A DNA stretch of 64,000 nucleotides from Bacteroidota bacterium (GCA_018267285.1 JAFDYU010000007.1:206-64205), one strand, 5' to 3'; counted from the first letter of the stretch, positions 52,749 through 62,171 are shown. The notes: a model not told the origin generated them from the letters alone. Translations and numbers: made by a program.

Positions 52749-53174
52749 TTAACTCAACCTTTCTTTTAAAGAATCCGGTTTATCGGAGTGCAGGCCAAAC
52801 AATGTTTGAGTGTTTAGCACAGGCAGGAAATAGATTCGCTTTTTCTTTCCTTTGATTTTGAGGGAGTACATGTTTAAGAAGGGCATGAGTTTCAGGTCCT
52901 TCACTTCGTCCCAGTCGTATTGTTTTACTTTAAAGCTGCCGATCACCGCAATTTTTGTTTTGCTCATGGCCACGCGCTTCACTTTGGTAAAGAACAAAAA
53001 GTGAATGGAAATCAAAATCATGGCCAACGAGAAAAAGATGAAGATGGCAAAACGGTTTTTAGGTGAGTCTTGAAACCGCAGCAGCAGCACAGCGGCTGCA
53101 ATTACCTGCATCAGGGCAAAGGCAAGAAAAAAATACCGCACGAAGTAGTACTTCAACAAATTAGCTTCTTTCAT
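52749..53174 (-). CDS. Small membrane protein with PH-like C-terminal domain
   Basis: The 141-residue protein has two membrane helices at about 10-31 and 41-60. A soluble C-terminal domain (about 65-140, MSKTKIAVIGSFKVKQYDWDEVKDLKLMP) resembles bacterial PH-like domains. No catalytic motif is seen. It has an excellent promoter (53224-53256). The function is unknown; it is separated from the caspase gene by 118 bp. Confidence 0.7.
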   Translation of the reverse strand: MKEANLLKYYFVRYFFLAFALMQVIAAAVLLLRFQDSPKNRFAIFIFFSLAMILISIHFLFFTKVKRVAMSKTKIAVIGSFKVKQYDWDEVKDLKLMPFLNMYSLKIKGKKKRIYFLPVLNTQTLFGLHSDKPDSLKERLS

Positions 53175-53223
53175 CGCAACAAATCAAGTTTAAAAAATAA
53201 TCGTATCGACAAGAACGAACCTG

Positions 53224-53256
53224 CAAAATTAAAGGAGAAAAATCAGTATTTGCAAA
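53224..53256 (-). promoter_or_regulatory. Promoter TTTG-N21-TAATTTTG of the PH-like membrane protein gene
   Basis: TTTG (53253-53256 on the minus strand), 21-nt spacer and TAATTTTG (53224-53231). The ATG at 53174 is about 45 nt downstream of the predicted start. This is among the best promoter matches in the window. Confidence 0.65.
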
Positions 53257-53292
53257 CACAGCATGAATCATCTTCTCACCCGAATGGTAACC

Positions 53293-56200
53293 TTAATGAA
53301 GGTCTAATACCACCGGGAAGTCTTGCCCGCGCGAAAACGTGTACGGATACTGTGGTTTGCCTTTTAGCTTTCGGGTAAGCTCCGGCACCTGGTCATCAAG
53401 AAAAGATTTCAGTTCGTAGATCGTCACCTTTCCGTCTTTTGGTGCACCATCGGCTTCGCCCTGGAGGCCTTTGATGAGGAGATATGTAAAAATTCCATGG
53501 CCTAACTCTGCAAACTCAGCGGCAAATTGTTCGCTGCCGGCAGAGGCCATCACGTGGATGCCGGCACTGCGCGAAAGCTGTGCGATGGCTTTCTCTTCGG
53601 CAGCGCCCCGGGTTGCGAGCAGTTCAACCGAACCCCCGCTTTGGCACGCATCCATAATGATCAATTGTTTAAGCGCTTTGATGTTTTTGAATTTCTCCTG
53701 TAGGATGGCAGCATCGATGGCTTCTTTTTTAAGAGAGGAGAGATCGTACAAACGGGCACTCTCGGAAGGGATGAAGAAAAACTGATTGTCGACCATGCTG
53801 CCATGGCCGGCATAATAAAAAATAAATACGTCTTCCTGATGAATACGAGAAGCGCAGTCTTCGAGTAATTTCAAAATGTTGAAGCGAGAAGCCTCTGTGT
53901 CGTAGAGCGTATGCAGTTCGATGTCTTTAAATAACCCGATTGAGTTCACCGCTTTGCCAAACGACTCGGCATCGGGCTTGGCATAATTTAATGTCATCTT
54001 GGGGTTTTTGTATTGATTGATCCCCACGGCAATAATGTGGCAAACCGATGTTTTGTCGGACAGCTCGGAAAAGATTTCTGCCGATACCGGATCGGATTCA
54101 ATTTTGTCGGTGTTCGCTGCCGAAGCTGAAAAAGTATTCATCCCGCCAATAAGGCTTACGGTTTCCCGAACGGAACTCGACTTTGCCGAGTCTTGCGACA
54201 ATTTAAAATTTCCGATACCGATTCGCTTTCCGTTGTGAAATACTTTCAGGTTTTCCGCTCCGGCACCGTTATCAATTATTTTTAAGAACAATTCTGCTTT
54301 GGCCGGGTCGGTAGTGGGCAACACAGCAATTTTTACAGTTGGGGGCGGAGCATTTTTTAACTTATTATTTATACCCTGCGATCCATCATTTCCACGACTC
54401 TGAAAAATTTTAGGAAGCAGATCCGGGCGATAAAATTCGTCAAAGAATTGATTGGCACTGTAGGTTTTCATACCACTTACAAAATGGATGTACTTGCGTG
54501 CATCTTGAGTTCCGTTAAAATACCCGTTCGGGTTTTTAACCATCCATTCTTTTTCACCAAAGTGAATGTGTTCGAAAAATTCTTTTCCACTATTAAGATC
54601 CCAAAATTTGGTGGTGCCGTCCACGCTGTGGCTGATCAGCATTTTGTGGTCGGGGCTGAAGAGCAATGAAGTAACCTCTGCCTTGTGGCCGTCAAACGTG
54701 CGGATGACTTTTGCGGTGGCAATGTCCCACACGCGTATTTGCCGATCGGCTCCGGCAGAGAATATAGTTTTATTATCGGAGTTGAAGATGGCCACGTGCA
54801 CTGCACCTCGGTGCCCCACAAATTTTTGTTCCATCAATCCGGTACCAACATTCCAGAGGCGAATGCTGCCGTCCCAGCTGGCCGAAAGCAATTGTCGTTT
54901 GTCGGCACTTAAACGAAGGGAAGAGATCACATCGCTATGGCCCGTAAAATCGCGCACTACAGAACGCGTGTCAAGCTCCCACATTTTCAAATCTTTGCCG
55001 AGCCCGCCAATCAAATACAAATCGTTCGGACCCCACAAAAGATTAAGCGCTGAGTTGTTTTCAAAATCAAAATAGTTGATCGATTTTCCGTTCGTTACAT
55101 CCCAAGTGATCATTCGCCCATCCCAGCTTGATGCCGCCACTTTGGTTTCGTCACTGTTAAAGTGAATGTCGAGAATGGGCTCGTTATGTGCTTTGATGGT
55201 GCGGATGGTATCGCCTGTGCGGGTATTCCAAAAAATAATTTTTCCATCGCCACCACCGGTAACCAGGCGTTTGCCGTCTTTGGTGAGATCGTAACAGAGC
55301 ACAGCTTTGCTATGGCCGACAAACTCCATTATATTTTTGCCGGTGGCGATATTCCATTGCTTAACTTTTGATCCAAACTTGCCTTTGATGAGCGTCTGCC
55401 CATCGGCCGTGATGATCAAGTTATTTTTAAAGCGTACGTATTTTGCAATCTGGGCATCCCAGATAAAATTAGGGTCGTACGTAATACCACCCTTGTCGCG
55501 AAAATTGAGAAACCCGGTAAGCGACTTTATGGCTTTACTGTTTTTTATATCCCAAATGATGGTGGTGTTGTTATCGCACGTGATAAATAATTGCTTGCCA
55601 TCGTGGCTAAAGATTGTTTCGTTGATCTCCTGTTCAACGCCCGGATTAAATCGCTTCAACTCGTTGCCGGTTTCGCTGTTCCAAACGATGATCTCTTTTT
55701 TAAGCGCAAGGGCAACCATTTTGTTGTTGGGAGAAACAGCGATGGAGGAAGGATCGCGAAGACTGTCGGCAAATTGCACCAACAGTTTTCCCCCGGTTAG
55801 GTCGTATTTTTTTGCAGACCCGTTGTGCGAAGCCATTACCAGGCTTTTAGAGTCGGGTGAGAATTGGCAGAACGTAGAACAGCCGCCACACCATCCCGAT
55901 CCGTATTCGAACGTGTATACTTTTTGCCAGTCGCTGGTGCGATAAACAGTTACCACTCGGTTGTCTTCGCCAAAGGCTATCCATTTCGAGTCGGGGCTGA
56001 TGGCAACATCTACTCCGTTTCGGTTAGACTCCGGATTAACTTCAATTTCCTTTATTTTTTTCTTCGACTTGAAATCGTACACCTGAACATTGTGGCGTAG
56101 GGCAGCGGTAACAAAAAATTTCATGTCGGGGCTAATGGCCACATGTTTGATTTGCTCGTGCACCGGGTTGATCGAAAATAATTCTTTCCCCGTTTCCATC

Positions 56201-56499
56201 GCCCACAGTTTTACAGTTTCATCGTTGCTGCCCGTGAGCAGGTAATTGCCATCGCTGCTTACGTCAACCGTGGTTACCGAGTAATCATGGCCCAGAAAAC
56301 TTCTTACTTCGCGGCCGGTGCTCAGCTCCCACAGTTTGGCAGACTTATCGCGGCTGCCGGTAACCACATAATTGTTGTTGGGGCTTGCACTGATAGCAAT
56401 TACGGCCAGCTCATGACCTCGTTGAATTACGGTTTCAATAGATTGGGCGAGAGATGGAAGTGCGCAATGAAACGATATAACAAAAAGTAGAAAACGCAT
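53293..56499 (-). CDS. Exported WD40-repeat caspase-family protein
   Basis: The 1068-residue protein has a signal peptide (about 1-18, ending LAQS) and many WD40 repeats forming about two beta-propellers (residues 20-350 and 380-660; for example GSRDKSAKLWEL, TGGGDGKIIFWN, SASWDGSIRLWN). An Ig-like segment lies near 745-815. A C14-type caspase domain (about 835-1065) carries the catalytic dyad His899 (YYAGHGS) and Cys952 (DACQSGG). The gene ends 118 bp from its neighbour and begins 2 nt after cdaA, which precedes it in the same direction, so the two form an operon. Cleavage targets are unknown. Confidence 0.9.
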   Translation of the reverse strand: MRFLLFVISFHCALPSLAQSIETVIQRGHELAVIAISASPNNNYVVTGSRDKSAKLWELSTGREVRSFLGHDYSVTTVDVSSDGNYLLTGSNDETVKLWAMETGKELFSINPVHEQIKHVAISPDMKFFVTAALRHNVQVYDFKSKKKIKEIEVNPESNRNGVDVAISPDSKWIAFGEDNRVVTVYRTSDWQKVYTFEYGSGWCGGCSTFCQFSPDSKSLVMASHNGSAKKYDLTGGKLLVQFADSLRDPSSIAVSPNNKMVALALKKEIIVWNSETGNELKRFNPGVEQEINETIFSHDGKQLFITCDNNTTIIWDIKNSKAIKSLTGFLNFRDKGGITYDPNFIWDAQIAKYVRFKNNLIITADGQTLIKGKFGSKVKQWNIATGKNIMEFVGHSKAVLCYDLTKDGKRLVTGGGDGKIIFWNTRTGDTIRTIKAHNEPILDIHFNSDETKVAASSWDGRMITWDVTNGKSINYFDFENNSALNLLWGPNDLYLIGGLGKDLKMWELDTRSVVRDFTGHSDVISSLRLSADKRQLLSASWDGSIRLWNVGTGLMEQKFVGHRGAVHVAIFNSDNKTIFSAGADRQIRVWDIATAKVIRTFDGHKAEVTSLLFSPDHKMLISHSVDGTTKFWDLNSGKEFFEHIHFGEKEWMVKNPNGYFNGTQDARKYIHFVSGMKTYSANQFFDEFYRPDLLPKIFQSRGNDGSQGINNKLKNAPPPTVKIAVLPTTDPAKAELFLKIIDNGAGAENLKVFHNGKRIGIGNFKLSQDSAKSSSVRETVSLIGGMNTFSASAANTDKIESDPVSAEIFSELSDKTSVCHIIAVGINQYKNPKMTLNYAKPDAESFGKAVNSIGLFKDIELHTLYDTEASRFNILKLLEDCASRIHQEDVFIFYYAGHGSMVDNQFFFIPSESARLYDLSSLKKEAIDAAILQEKFKNIKALKQLIIMDACQSGGSVELLATRGAAEEKAIAQLSRSAGIHVMASAGSEQFAAEFAELGHGIFTYLLIKGLQGEADGAPKDGKVTIYELKSFLDDQVPELTRKLKGKPQYPYTFSRGQDFPVVLDLH

Positions 56500-56501
56500 A
56501 G

Positions 56502-57365
56502 TCAGTTTTTCACTTCTTCGGGCTCCTGGGTTTCAGGCTCAGGAGGTACTTCTTCCCAGTTGCGAGGTTCTGTGTTGTGCAAGTATTCCAGAATCTTTTG
56601 CTCTACTTGCCACAGTTTTAGGCCACGGATAAATTTTCCGTTGCGTGCTAAAATTAAACGTCCTGTTTCTTCCGATACCGCCAGCACGAGCGTATCGGTT
56701 GCCTCGCTCATGCCAATAGCCGAGCGGTGCCGCAATCCAAACTGCGGGGGCAGGTGGTCGTTTTCACTCACCGGTAAAACACAGCGAGCAGCCTGAACGC
56801 GGCCTAGATGGATTATCATAGCGCCATCGTGAAGGGGTGAGTGCTTGTTAAAAATAGAGAGTATCAACCGCTTGTTTACTTCGGCATTGAGCAGCTCGCC
56901 CGTTTCGCAATAGAATTTAAGCTCCATATCGCGCGAAAATACGATGAGTGCTCCGGTGCGGGTTGCCTTCATCGATTTGCACGCTTCAATAAGCTGATGA
57001 ACATCAAAATCATCGGGCTGGTCGCGTTGCCAATTGCGAAGTGTTTTAAAAATACCTTCGCGGTTAAACTCAGCCGTACGGCCTATGAGCAACAGAAATT
57101 TTCTGATCTCCGGCTGAAACAAAATAATCATGGCGAGCACGCCAACGCCCATAAACTGCCCGAGTATTTTGGCAAGCAATTCCATTTGGGCAGCGCGCAC
57201 AATCAAATAAACGAGGTAGAGCGCAAGCACGCCCAGAAAAATTTTCACGGCAATGCTTCCGCGAATAAGTTTGTAAACCTGATATAACAAGACCGCCACC
57301 AGGCCTATATCAATAACGTCTACCCAGGTTACTTCAAGAAAACCGATTTGAAACAGGAATATCAC
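56502..57365 (-). CDS. cdaA: Diadenylate cyclase (membrane-bound, CdaA-type)
   Basis: The 287-residue enzyme makes cyclic di-AMP from two ATP. Three N-terminal hydrophobic segments (about 10-80) precede the DAC domain (about 105-260) with DGAMIIHLG and RHRSAIGMSE motifs. The acidic C-terminal tail (PEPETQEPEE) is dispensable-looking. GTG 57365 is chosen; an upstream TTG (57371) lies inside the -7 box. It precedes the WD40-caspase gene by 2 nt. Divergent from mutS. Confidence 0.92.
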   Translation of the reverse strand: MIFLFQIGFLEVTWVDVIDIGLVAVLLYQVYKLIRGSIAVKIFLGVLALYLVYLIVRAAQMELLAKILGQFMGVGVLAMIILFQPEIRKFLLLIGRTAEFNREGIFKTLRNWQRDQPDDFDVHQLIEACKSMKATRTGALIVFSRDMELKFYCETGELLNAEVNKRLILSIFNKHSPLHDGAMIIHLGRVQAARCVLPVSENDHLPPQFGLRHRSAIGMSEATDTLVLAVSEETGRLILARNGKFIRGLKLWQVEQKILEYLHNTEPRNWEEVPPEPETQEPEEVKN

Positions 57366-57368
57366 CTT

Positions 57369-57376
57369 CAAAGATA
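57369..57376 (-). promoter_or_regulatory. -7 box TATCTTTG of cdaA
   Basis: Exact TAnnTTTG match whose G lies 3 nt before the GTG start at 57365, suggesting a leaderless mRNA. No -33 TTG at the usual distance. Confidence 0.5.
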
Positions 57377-57390
57377 ACGCTGATTATTTA

Positions 57391-57405
57391 TCCGAAAAAT
57401 TCGGA
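57391..57405. repeat. 15-bp inverted repeat between cdaA and mutS
   Basis: TCCGAA (57391-57396) and TTCGGA (57400-57405) are exact complements with a 3-nt centre. The element sits just upstream of the cdaA -7 box, where an operator would act. It may be a regulator site; a hairpin with a 3-nt loop is also possible. Confidence 0.45.
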
Positions 57406-57492
57406 CAAGATAACCCCCAGATGCAGATCAATGTAGAGATTAACTTGACAACTATAATTTAATAAAACAATCCTTTCTATATCTTCGCGCGA

Positions 57493-60084
57493 ATGGCATC
57501 GTCAGAAACACCGTTGCAAAAACAGTACAACGCTATCAAGGCGAAATACCCGGGCGCGCTGTTGCTTTTCAGGGTAGGCGATTTTTACGAAACGTTTGGC
57601 GAAGATGCGATTACGGCCAGCAAAGTATTGGACATTGTTTTAACCAAGCGCGGCACCGGGTCGGCTGCCGAAACGGCTCTGGCCGGGTTTCCACACCATG
57701 CATTGGATACGTACTTGCCCAAGCTGGTGCGTGCAGGCCACCGCGTGGCAATATGCGACCAACTGGAAGACCCCCGTTTTGTGAAAGGGATTGTGAAACG
57801 CGGTGTTACCGAGTTGGTAACACCCGGGCTCTCGTTCAACGATCACGTGCTGAACCGAAAACAAAACAATTTCCTCGCGTCTGTTCACTTTGGAAAAACC
57901 TGGGGCATTTCCTTTCTCGATATTTCAACCGGTGAATTTTATGCCGCGCAGGGAAACGAAAATTATGTGTTGAAGTTGATTCAAAGCCTTGCCCCGAGCG
58001 AAATTATCTTCAGCAAACAGTACAAAGAAAAATTTGAAAACCTGTTTAGCGCAGATCATTCCACCTATGCCTTGGACGATTGGGTTTATCAATACGATTA
58101 CGGCTACGAAAAATTAATTAACCAGTTTAAAACATCTTCACTCAAAGGATTTGGCGTTGAGGGCATGAACGAAGCCATCGTAGCTGCGGGCGCGGTATTG
58201 CACTACCTCGAAGGCACCGAGCACAAAGACACGACACACCTTGCCGCGATTGCACGCATGGATGAAGACAAGTATGTGTGGCTCGACAAATTCACCATTC
58301 GGAATCTGGAAATCGTTTATCCGCAACAGGAAGGAGGCGTACCGCTGATCGATGTGCTGGATCGCACCATTACTGCCATGGGTTCACGACTGCTTCGACA
58401 ATGGGTGGTGTTGCCGTTGCGCGACAAAAATGCAATTGACGAGCGGCTCGAGTCGGTAGATTTCTTTTTAAAAGAACCGGCTGTTGCCGAAAAAATTGTA
58501 GAACACTTGCGAAGTGTGGCAGACTTAGAACGCCTCATTTCTAAAGTGGCCGTAAGCCGGATTAACCCGCGCGAGTTGCTGCAACTGAAACGGTCGCTCA
58601 AGTGCATTGCACCCGTGAAACAAATTCTTAAAGGGGTGGCTTCGGTTCCGTTAAAAAAAATGGCCGACCTGCTGCACGAATGCGATTTTCTACTTGAAAA
58701 AATTGAACGCGAATTGCGCGAAGACGCACCCATGGCGAGCAACCAGGGAGGCATTATTAAAGAAGGAGTGGATGCCGAGTTAGACGAACTTCAAAAAATA
58801 GCGTATTCGGGGAAAGATTATTTACTCCAAATTCAAAAACGCGAAGTGGAACGCACGGGCATAAACTCACTGAAAATCTCGTACAACAAAGTCTTTGGTT
58901 ATTATCTCGAAGTGAGCAACGCCAACAAAGACAAAGTGCCGGCCGATTGGATCCGCAAACAGACGCTCGTCAACGCAGAACGTTTTATTACGGAAGAACT
59001 GAAAGTGTACGAAGAAAAAATTCTTCATGCCGAAGAAAAACTGGTAGTTATTGAGCAACGGATTTTTAATGAGTTGGTCCGGCACATTTCAGAATTTATT
59101 TCAGAGATACAAATCAACGCACGCACCATCGGTATGCTCGATTGCCTGCTTTCCTTCGGAACCGTGGCAAAAGCAAACCGATACTGCAAACCCGAAATAA
59201 ACGAAACCACGCAGATCAACATTAAAGACGGGAGGCATCCCGTAATAGAAAAACAATTGCCGGTAGGCGAAAACTATGTGCCCAACGATATTTTTCTGGA
59301 TAACGACACCCAACAAATTTTAATTATCACAGGACCCAACATGGCCGGCAAGTCTGCCCTGCTCAGGCAGACCGCGTTGATCGTGTTGATGTCGCAGATG
59401 GGAAGTTTTGTGCCCGCTTCCGTGGCAGAAATAGGTTTGGTCGATAAAGTTTTTACGCGCGTGGGCGCATCCGATAACTTATCTAAAGGCGAATCTACGT
59501 TTATGGTTGAAATGACGGAGACCGCCAGCATCCTCAACAACTTGAGCAACCGCAGTTTGATTTTAATGGATGAAATCGGGCGGGGAACCAGCACGTACGA
59601 TGGCGTGTCCATTGCCTGGAGTATTGTTGAGTTTCTTCACAACCACAAAGACTTTAAAGCAAAAACACTTTTTGCAACCCATTATCATGAGCTGAACCAA
59701 CTGGCCGAAGATTTGGTACGGGTGAAAAATTTTAATGTGAGCGTGAAAGAACTGGGCGACAAAATTATTTTCATGCGCAAGCTGAAAGAAGGCGGAAGCG
59801 AACACAGTTTTGGTATCCACGTTGCCCAACTGGCCGGCATGCCCAACAAAATTGTACTCCGCGCAAACGAAATTTTACATTTCCTGGAAAAGGAAAAGCA
59901 TAAAAACGAACCACAGAAAAAGTTTGACGCATTGCCCAAAGCCACCGCGCAAATCGCACTTTTTGATACCGACCCCAAGGCGAAAGCCCTTCAAGAAGCC
60001 TTGCAAAAAATCGATATCAATACCATCAGCCCGGTTGAGGCGCTTTTGAAATTGAATGAAATCCTTACGCTCTACAAAAAATGA
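57493..60084 (+). CDS. mutS: DNA mismatch repair protein MutS
   Basis: The 863-residue protein binds mispaired bases. It has the N-terminal mismatch-recognition motif FRVGDFYETFGEDA (about 25-38, with the Phe-x-Glu pair), clamp and lever regions, and an ATPase domain with Walker A GPNMAGKS (about 613-620), a DEIGRGTSTYDG Walker B region and ATHYHEL. Full length is normal. A variant -7 box TATCTTCG (57480-57487) precedes the start. A terminator overlaps its stop codon. Confidence 0.97.
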   Translation: MASSETPLQKQYNAIKAKYPGALLLFRVGDFYETFGEDAITASKVLDIVLTKRGTGSAAETALAGFPHHALDTYLPKLVRAGHRVAICDQLEDPRFVKGIVKRGVTELVTPGLSFNDHVLNRKQNNFLASVHFGKTWGISFLDISTGEFYAAQGNENYVLKLIQSLAPSEIIFSKQYKEKFENLFSADHSTYALDDWVYQYDYGYEKLINQFKTSSLKGFGVEGMNEAIVAAGAVLHYLEGTEHKDTTHLAAIARMDEDKYVWLDKFTIRNLEIVYPQQEGGVPLIDVLDRTITAMGSRLLRQWVVLPLRDKNAIDERLESVDFFLKEPAVAEKIVEHLRSVADLERLISKVAVSRINPRELLQLKRSLKCIAPVKQILKGVASVPLKKMADLLHECDFLLEKIERELREDAPMASNQGGIIKEGVDAELDELQKIAYSGKDYLLQIQKREVERTGINSLKISYNKVFGYYLEVSNANKDKVPADWIRKQTLVNAERFITEELKVYEEKILHAEEKLVVIEQRIFNELVRHISEFISEIQINARTIGMLDCLLSFGTVAKANRYCKPEINETTQINIKDGRHPVIEKQLPVGENYVPNDIFLDNDTQQILIITGPNMAGKSALLRQTALIVLMSQMGSFVPASVAEIGLVDKVFTRVGASDNLSKGESTFMVEMTETASILNNLSNRSLILMDEIGRGTSTYDGVSIAWSIVEFLHNHKDFKAKTLFATHYHELNQLAEDLVRVKNFNVSVKELGDKIIFMRKLKEGGSEHSFGIHVAQLAGMPNKIVLRANEILHFLEKEKHKNEPQKKFDALPKATAQIALFDTDPKAKALQEALQKIDINTISPVEALLKLNEILTLYKK

Positions 60085-60099
60085 CACGAAGTCATTTTT
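60077..60099 (+). terminator. Terminator overlapping the mutS stop codon
   Basis: AAAAATGAC (60077-60085) pairs with GTCATTTTT (60091-60099) around a 5-nt loop. The stem includes the mutS stop TGA, so the last codons lie in the terminator stem. Confidence 0.75.
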
Positions 60100-60177
60100 A
60101 TTCTTCCTTTTCTTTGATAATCTTTAGAAGTCTTTAACAGGTACTTTGATCGGGTACAATCAAATCAGAATTCGTTT

Positions 60178-60681
60178 ATGGCAAAAGCTCCCCAGGAAGA
60201 AAAACTCTTCAAGAAAGAAGTAGGCGTTTACAATCAATATAAACAACTTGTTGCCGAAGAGAACACGCACGAACACACCAAGGCTGCTCTTGAAAACCTG
60301 ACCAACGAATATAAAAAGCTGCTGGAGCAGACCCGCTTTTTAACCTGGATCAGCGGCCGCCTCGAAAAGAAATTGCACAAAGCAAACCGCGAACTAACCG
60401 AGCGCAACGCCAAACTCGAAAAAACTGTTGACGAACTCATCACCGCCAAGGCGGGTAGAAGTGCTTATGCCATTATTTATTTTATTGCCATTGTTCTTTT
60501 TGTGCTGGAAGAATTTTTTATCGAACCGTTTATCGGCATGTTTGGCAATAGTCTGGGCTACAGTATCATGATTAAGTTGTTCATTGTGTTGCTGCTCAAA
60601 ATTTCGGAAGGGTTTATTGAAGAGCGCATCAAAAAGAAACCACAAGGCACACTGTTGTCAAAATCGCCAATCCCGGCATAG
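60178..60681 (+). CDS. Coiled-coil membrane protein of unknown function
   Basis: The 167-residue protein has a long coiled coil (about 8-90, with YKKLLEQTRFLTWISGRLEKK and HKANRELTERNAKLEKT). Two hydrophobic segments follow at about 97-115 and 125-147. The coiled-coil wording resembles linkers upstream of GGDEF or adenylate-cyclase domains, but no catalytic domain is present. I recognise no family. It lies between mutS and the nuclease gene, with 42 bp before the next ATG. Confidence 0.65.
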   Translation: MAKAPQEEKLFKKEVGVYNQYKQLVAEENTHEHTKAALENLTNEYKKLLEQTRFLTWISGRLEKKLHKANRELTERNAKLEKTVDELITAKAGRSAYAIIYFIAIVLFVLEEFFIEPFIGMFGNSLGYSIMIKLFIVLLLKISEGFIEERIKKKPQGTLLSKSPIPA

Positions 60682-60723
60682 GCGTTTGAAAATTGTTTTC
60701 CTCGCGCTTATCTTGGCCGCTTC

Positions 60724-62094
60724 ATGTATGCCATTGTTGACATCGAAACGACCGGGGGGCACGCAGCAGGGCACCGAATAACGGAAATCGCCATCTATCA
60801 TCATGACGGCCATTCGATAACGGATCAGTACCGAAGCCTCATTAACCCGGGGCGAACCATCCCCTACTTTATTACCGGGCTTACGGGCATCAACTACGAA
60901 ATGGTGAAAGAAGCCCCGGCCTTTAAAGACATTGCCCGCGAGTTGCACGGCTGGCTTGAAGGCCGTGTGTTTGTGGCACACAACGCCCATTTCGATTACA
61001 GCTTCCTGAAAAAAGAATTTGAAGACGTGGGCATACCGTGGAATTCAAAAAAACTTTGCACCGTGCGCCTGGCACGAAAAATAATTCCGGGCTTACACTC
61101 GTACGGCCTCGGAAGACTGGCCGAAAGCCTGGGGATAAAAATTACAGACCGCCACCGCGCGGGAGGCGATGCCTTTGCCACCGCAAAAATTTTTGATCTG
61201 CTGCTCAAGCGCGACAACTCGGGTGTAATTGAAAAATCGTTAAAAAGAAACTCCGGTGAAACCATTTTGCCTCCTAACCTCCCTCATCAAGAATTTAATT
61301 TGCTTCCTGCAAAAGCCGGGGTGTACTATTTCCTCGATGCACACGGCCAGGTGATTTATGTGGGCAAGGCCGTTAACATCAAGAAAAGAATGATTGGGCA
61401 TTTTACAGGCGAAGCGCGCGAGTGGAACCGCTCCAATATTCGCAATGAAATCCATCACATCACTTACGAACTTACGGGCAGCGAATTGATAGCATTGATT
61501 TTCGAGTCGCAAGAAATACGGAGGTTGTGGCCAAAGTATAATCTCGCTCAAAAATATAAAACCGAAGAGTGGGGCATTTACGATTACGAAGACCGCAATG
61601 GGTATTTGCGTTTTTGTGTAAACCTGGTGAGCAAGGGAACCAACCCGCCCATCACCTTCAGTTCCAAAGGCGATGCGTGGAATTTTTGGTGGGAGAAAGT
61701 GAAAGAATTCGAGCTGTGCCCCAAGCTCAGCGGCCTGCAGTTGGCCAAAGGTTTATGTTTTAGTTTTCAATCGGGTACGTGCCACGGGGCGTGCCAGGGC
61801 GTGGAGTCGGCAAAAAAATACAACAAGCGCGCACAGAAGGCAGTAGATTCTTTTTACGGCAAGGGCGATTCGCTCGCCATCATTGGGCAAGGGAGGACCC
61901 ACAACGAAAATTCGATTGTGCTCGTAGAAGAAGGGAATTTCTTTGGGTTTGGTTACTTTGATAAACACGAACAGATCCGCGACCTGGAGACGGCCCGAAA
62001 CTTTGTGAAGCCCGGAAAAGAAAACCGCACTGTGCAAAATCTGGTCAACTCATTTTTGGTAAACCCGAAAAGCGCTGAGGTTTTGGTTTTTTGA
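60724..62094 (+). CDS. DnaQ-type exonuclease fused to a GIY-YIG/UvrC-like domain
   Basis: The 456-residue fusion has a DnaQ exonuclease at about 1-165: IVDIETTGG (ExoI), FVAHNAHFDYSFL (ExoII) and HRAGGDAFATA (ExoIII), all keeping the metal-binding acidic residues and His. A GIY-YIG domain follows at about 195-280 (AGVYYFLDAHGQVIYVGKAVNIKKR). The C-terminal part contains a UvrC-like cysteine motif (CFSFQSGTCHGACQG) and YNKRAQKAV. Cho-like proteins combine these parts and act in DNA repair. A TATCTTGG near-box precedes it. Role in repair is inferred. Confidence 0.9.
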   Translation: MYAIVDIETTGGHAAGHRITEIAIYHHDGHSITDQYRSLINPGRTIPYFITGLTGINYEMVKEAPAFKDIARELHGWLEGRVFVAHNAHFDYSFLKKEFEDVGIPWNSKKLCTVRLARKIIPGLHSYGLGRLAESLGIKITDRHRAGGDAFATAKIFDLLLKRDNSGVIEKSLKRNSGETILPPNLPHQEFNLLPAKAGVYYFLDAHGQVIYVGKAVNIKKRMIGHFTGEAREWNRSNIRNEIHHITYELTGSELIALIFESQEIRRLWPKYNLAQKYKTEEWGIYDYEDRNGYLRFCVNLVSKGTNPPITFSSKGDAWNFWWEKVKEFELCPKLSGLQLAKGLCFSFQSGTCHGACQGVESAKKYNKRAQKAVDSFYGKGDSLAIIGQGRTHNENSIVLVEEGNFFGFGYFDKHEQIRDLETARNFVKPGKENRTVQNLVNSFLVNPKSAEVLVF

Positions 62095-62142
62095 AAAAGT
62101 CCAATCGTATAGAAAACTATTCAAAACTTCGTTCGTATTAAT

Positions 62143-62150
62143 TATACTTG
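62143..62150 (+). promoter_or_regulatory. -7 variant TATACTTG of the MoxR gene
   Basis: TATACTTG differs from TAnnTTTG at one base and matches the box inside the 10859-10891 hairpin. A TTG start at 62148 lies inside it, so translation must begin at ATG 62172. Confidence 0.45.
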
Positions 62151-62171
62151 CGGTTTGATAAACTCAGAACT

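Noticed and set aside
53293-56499. WD40-caspase protein as a cytoplasmic anti-phage defence effector
   Set aside because: A signal peptide predicts export, which does not fit the known cytoplasmic caspase defence systems; left as a finding on context only.
57445-57458. TTGACA followed by TATAAT-like sequence as a classical sigma-70 promoter before mutS
   Set aside because: The two elements are only a few bases apart, not 16-18, and this phylum uses TTG/TAnnTTTG promoters.
62148-62171. TTG 62148 as MoxR start
   Set aside because: It lies inside the TATACTTG promoter box, so it cannot be in the mRNA.
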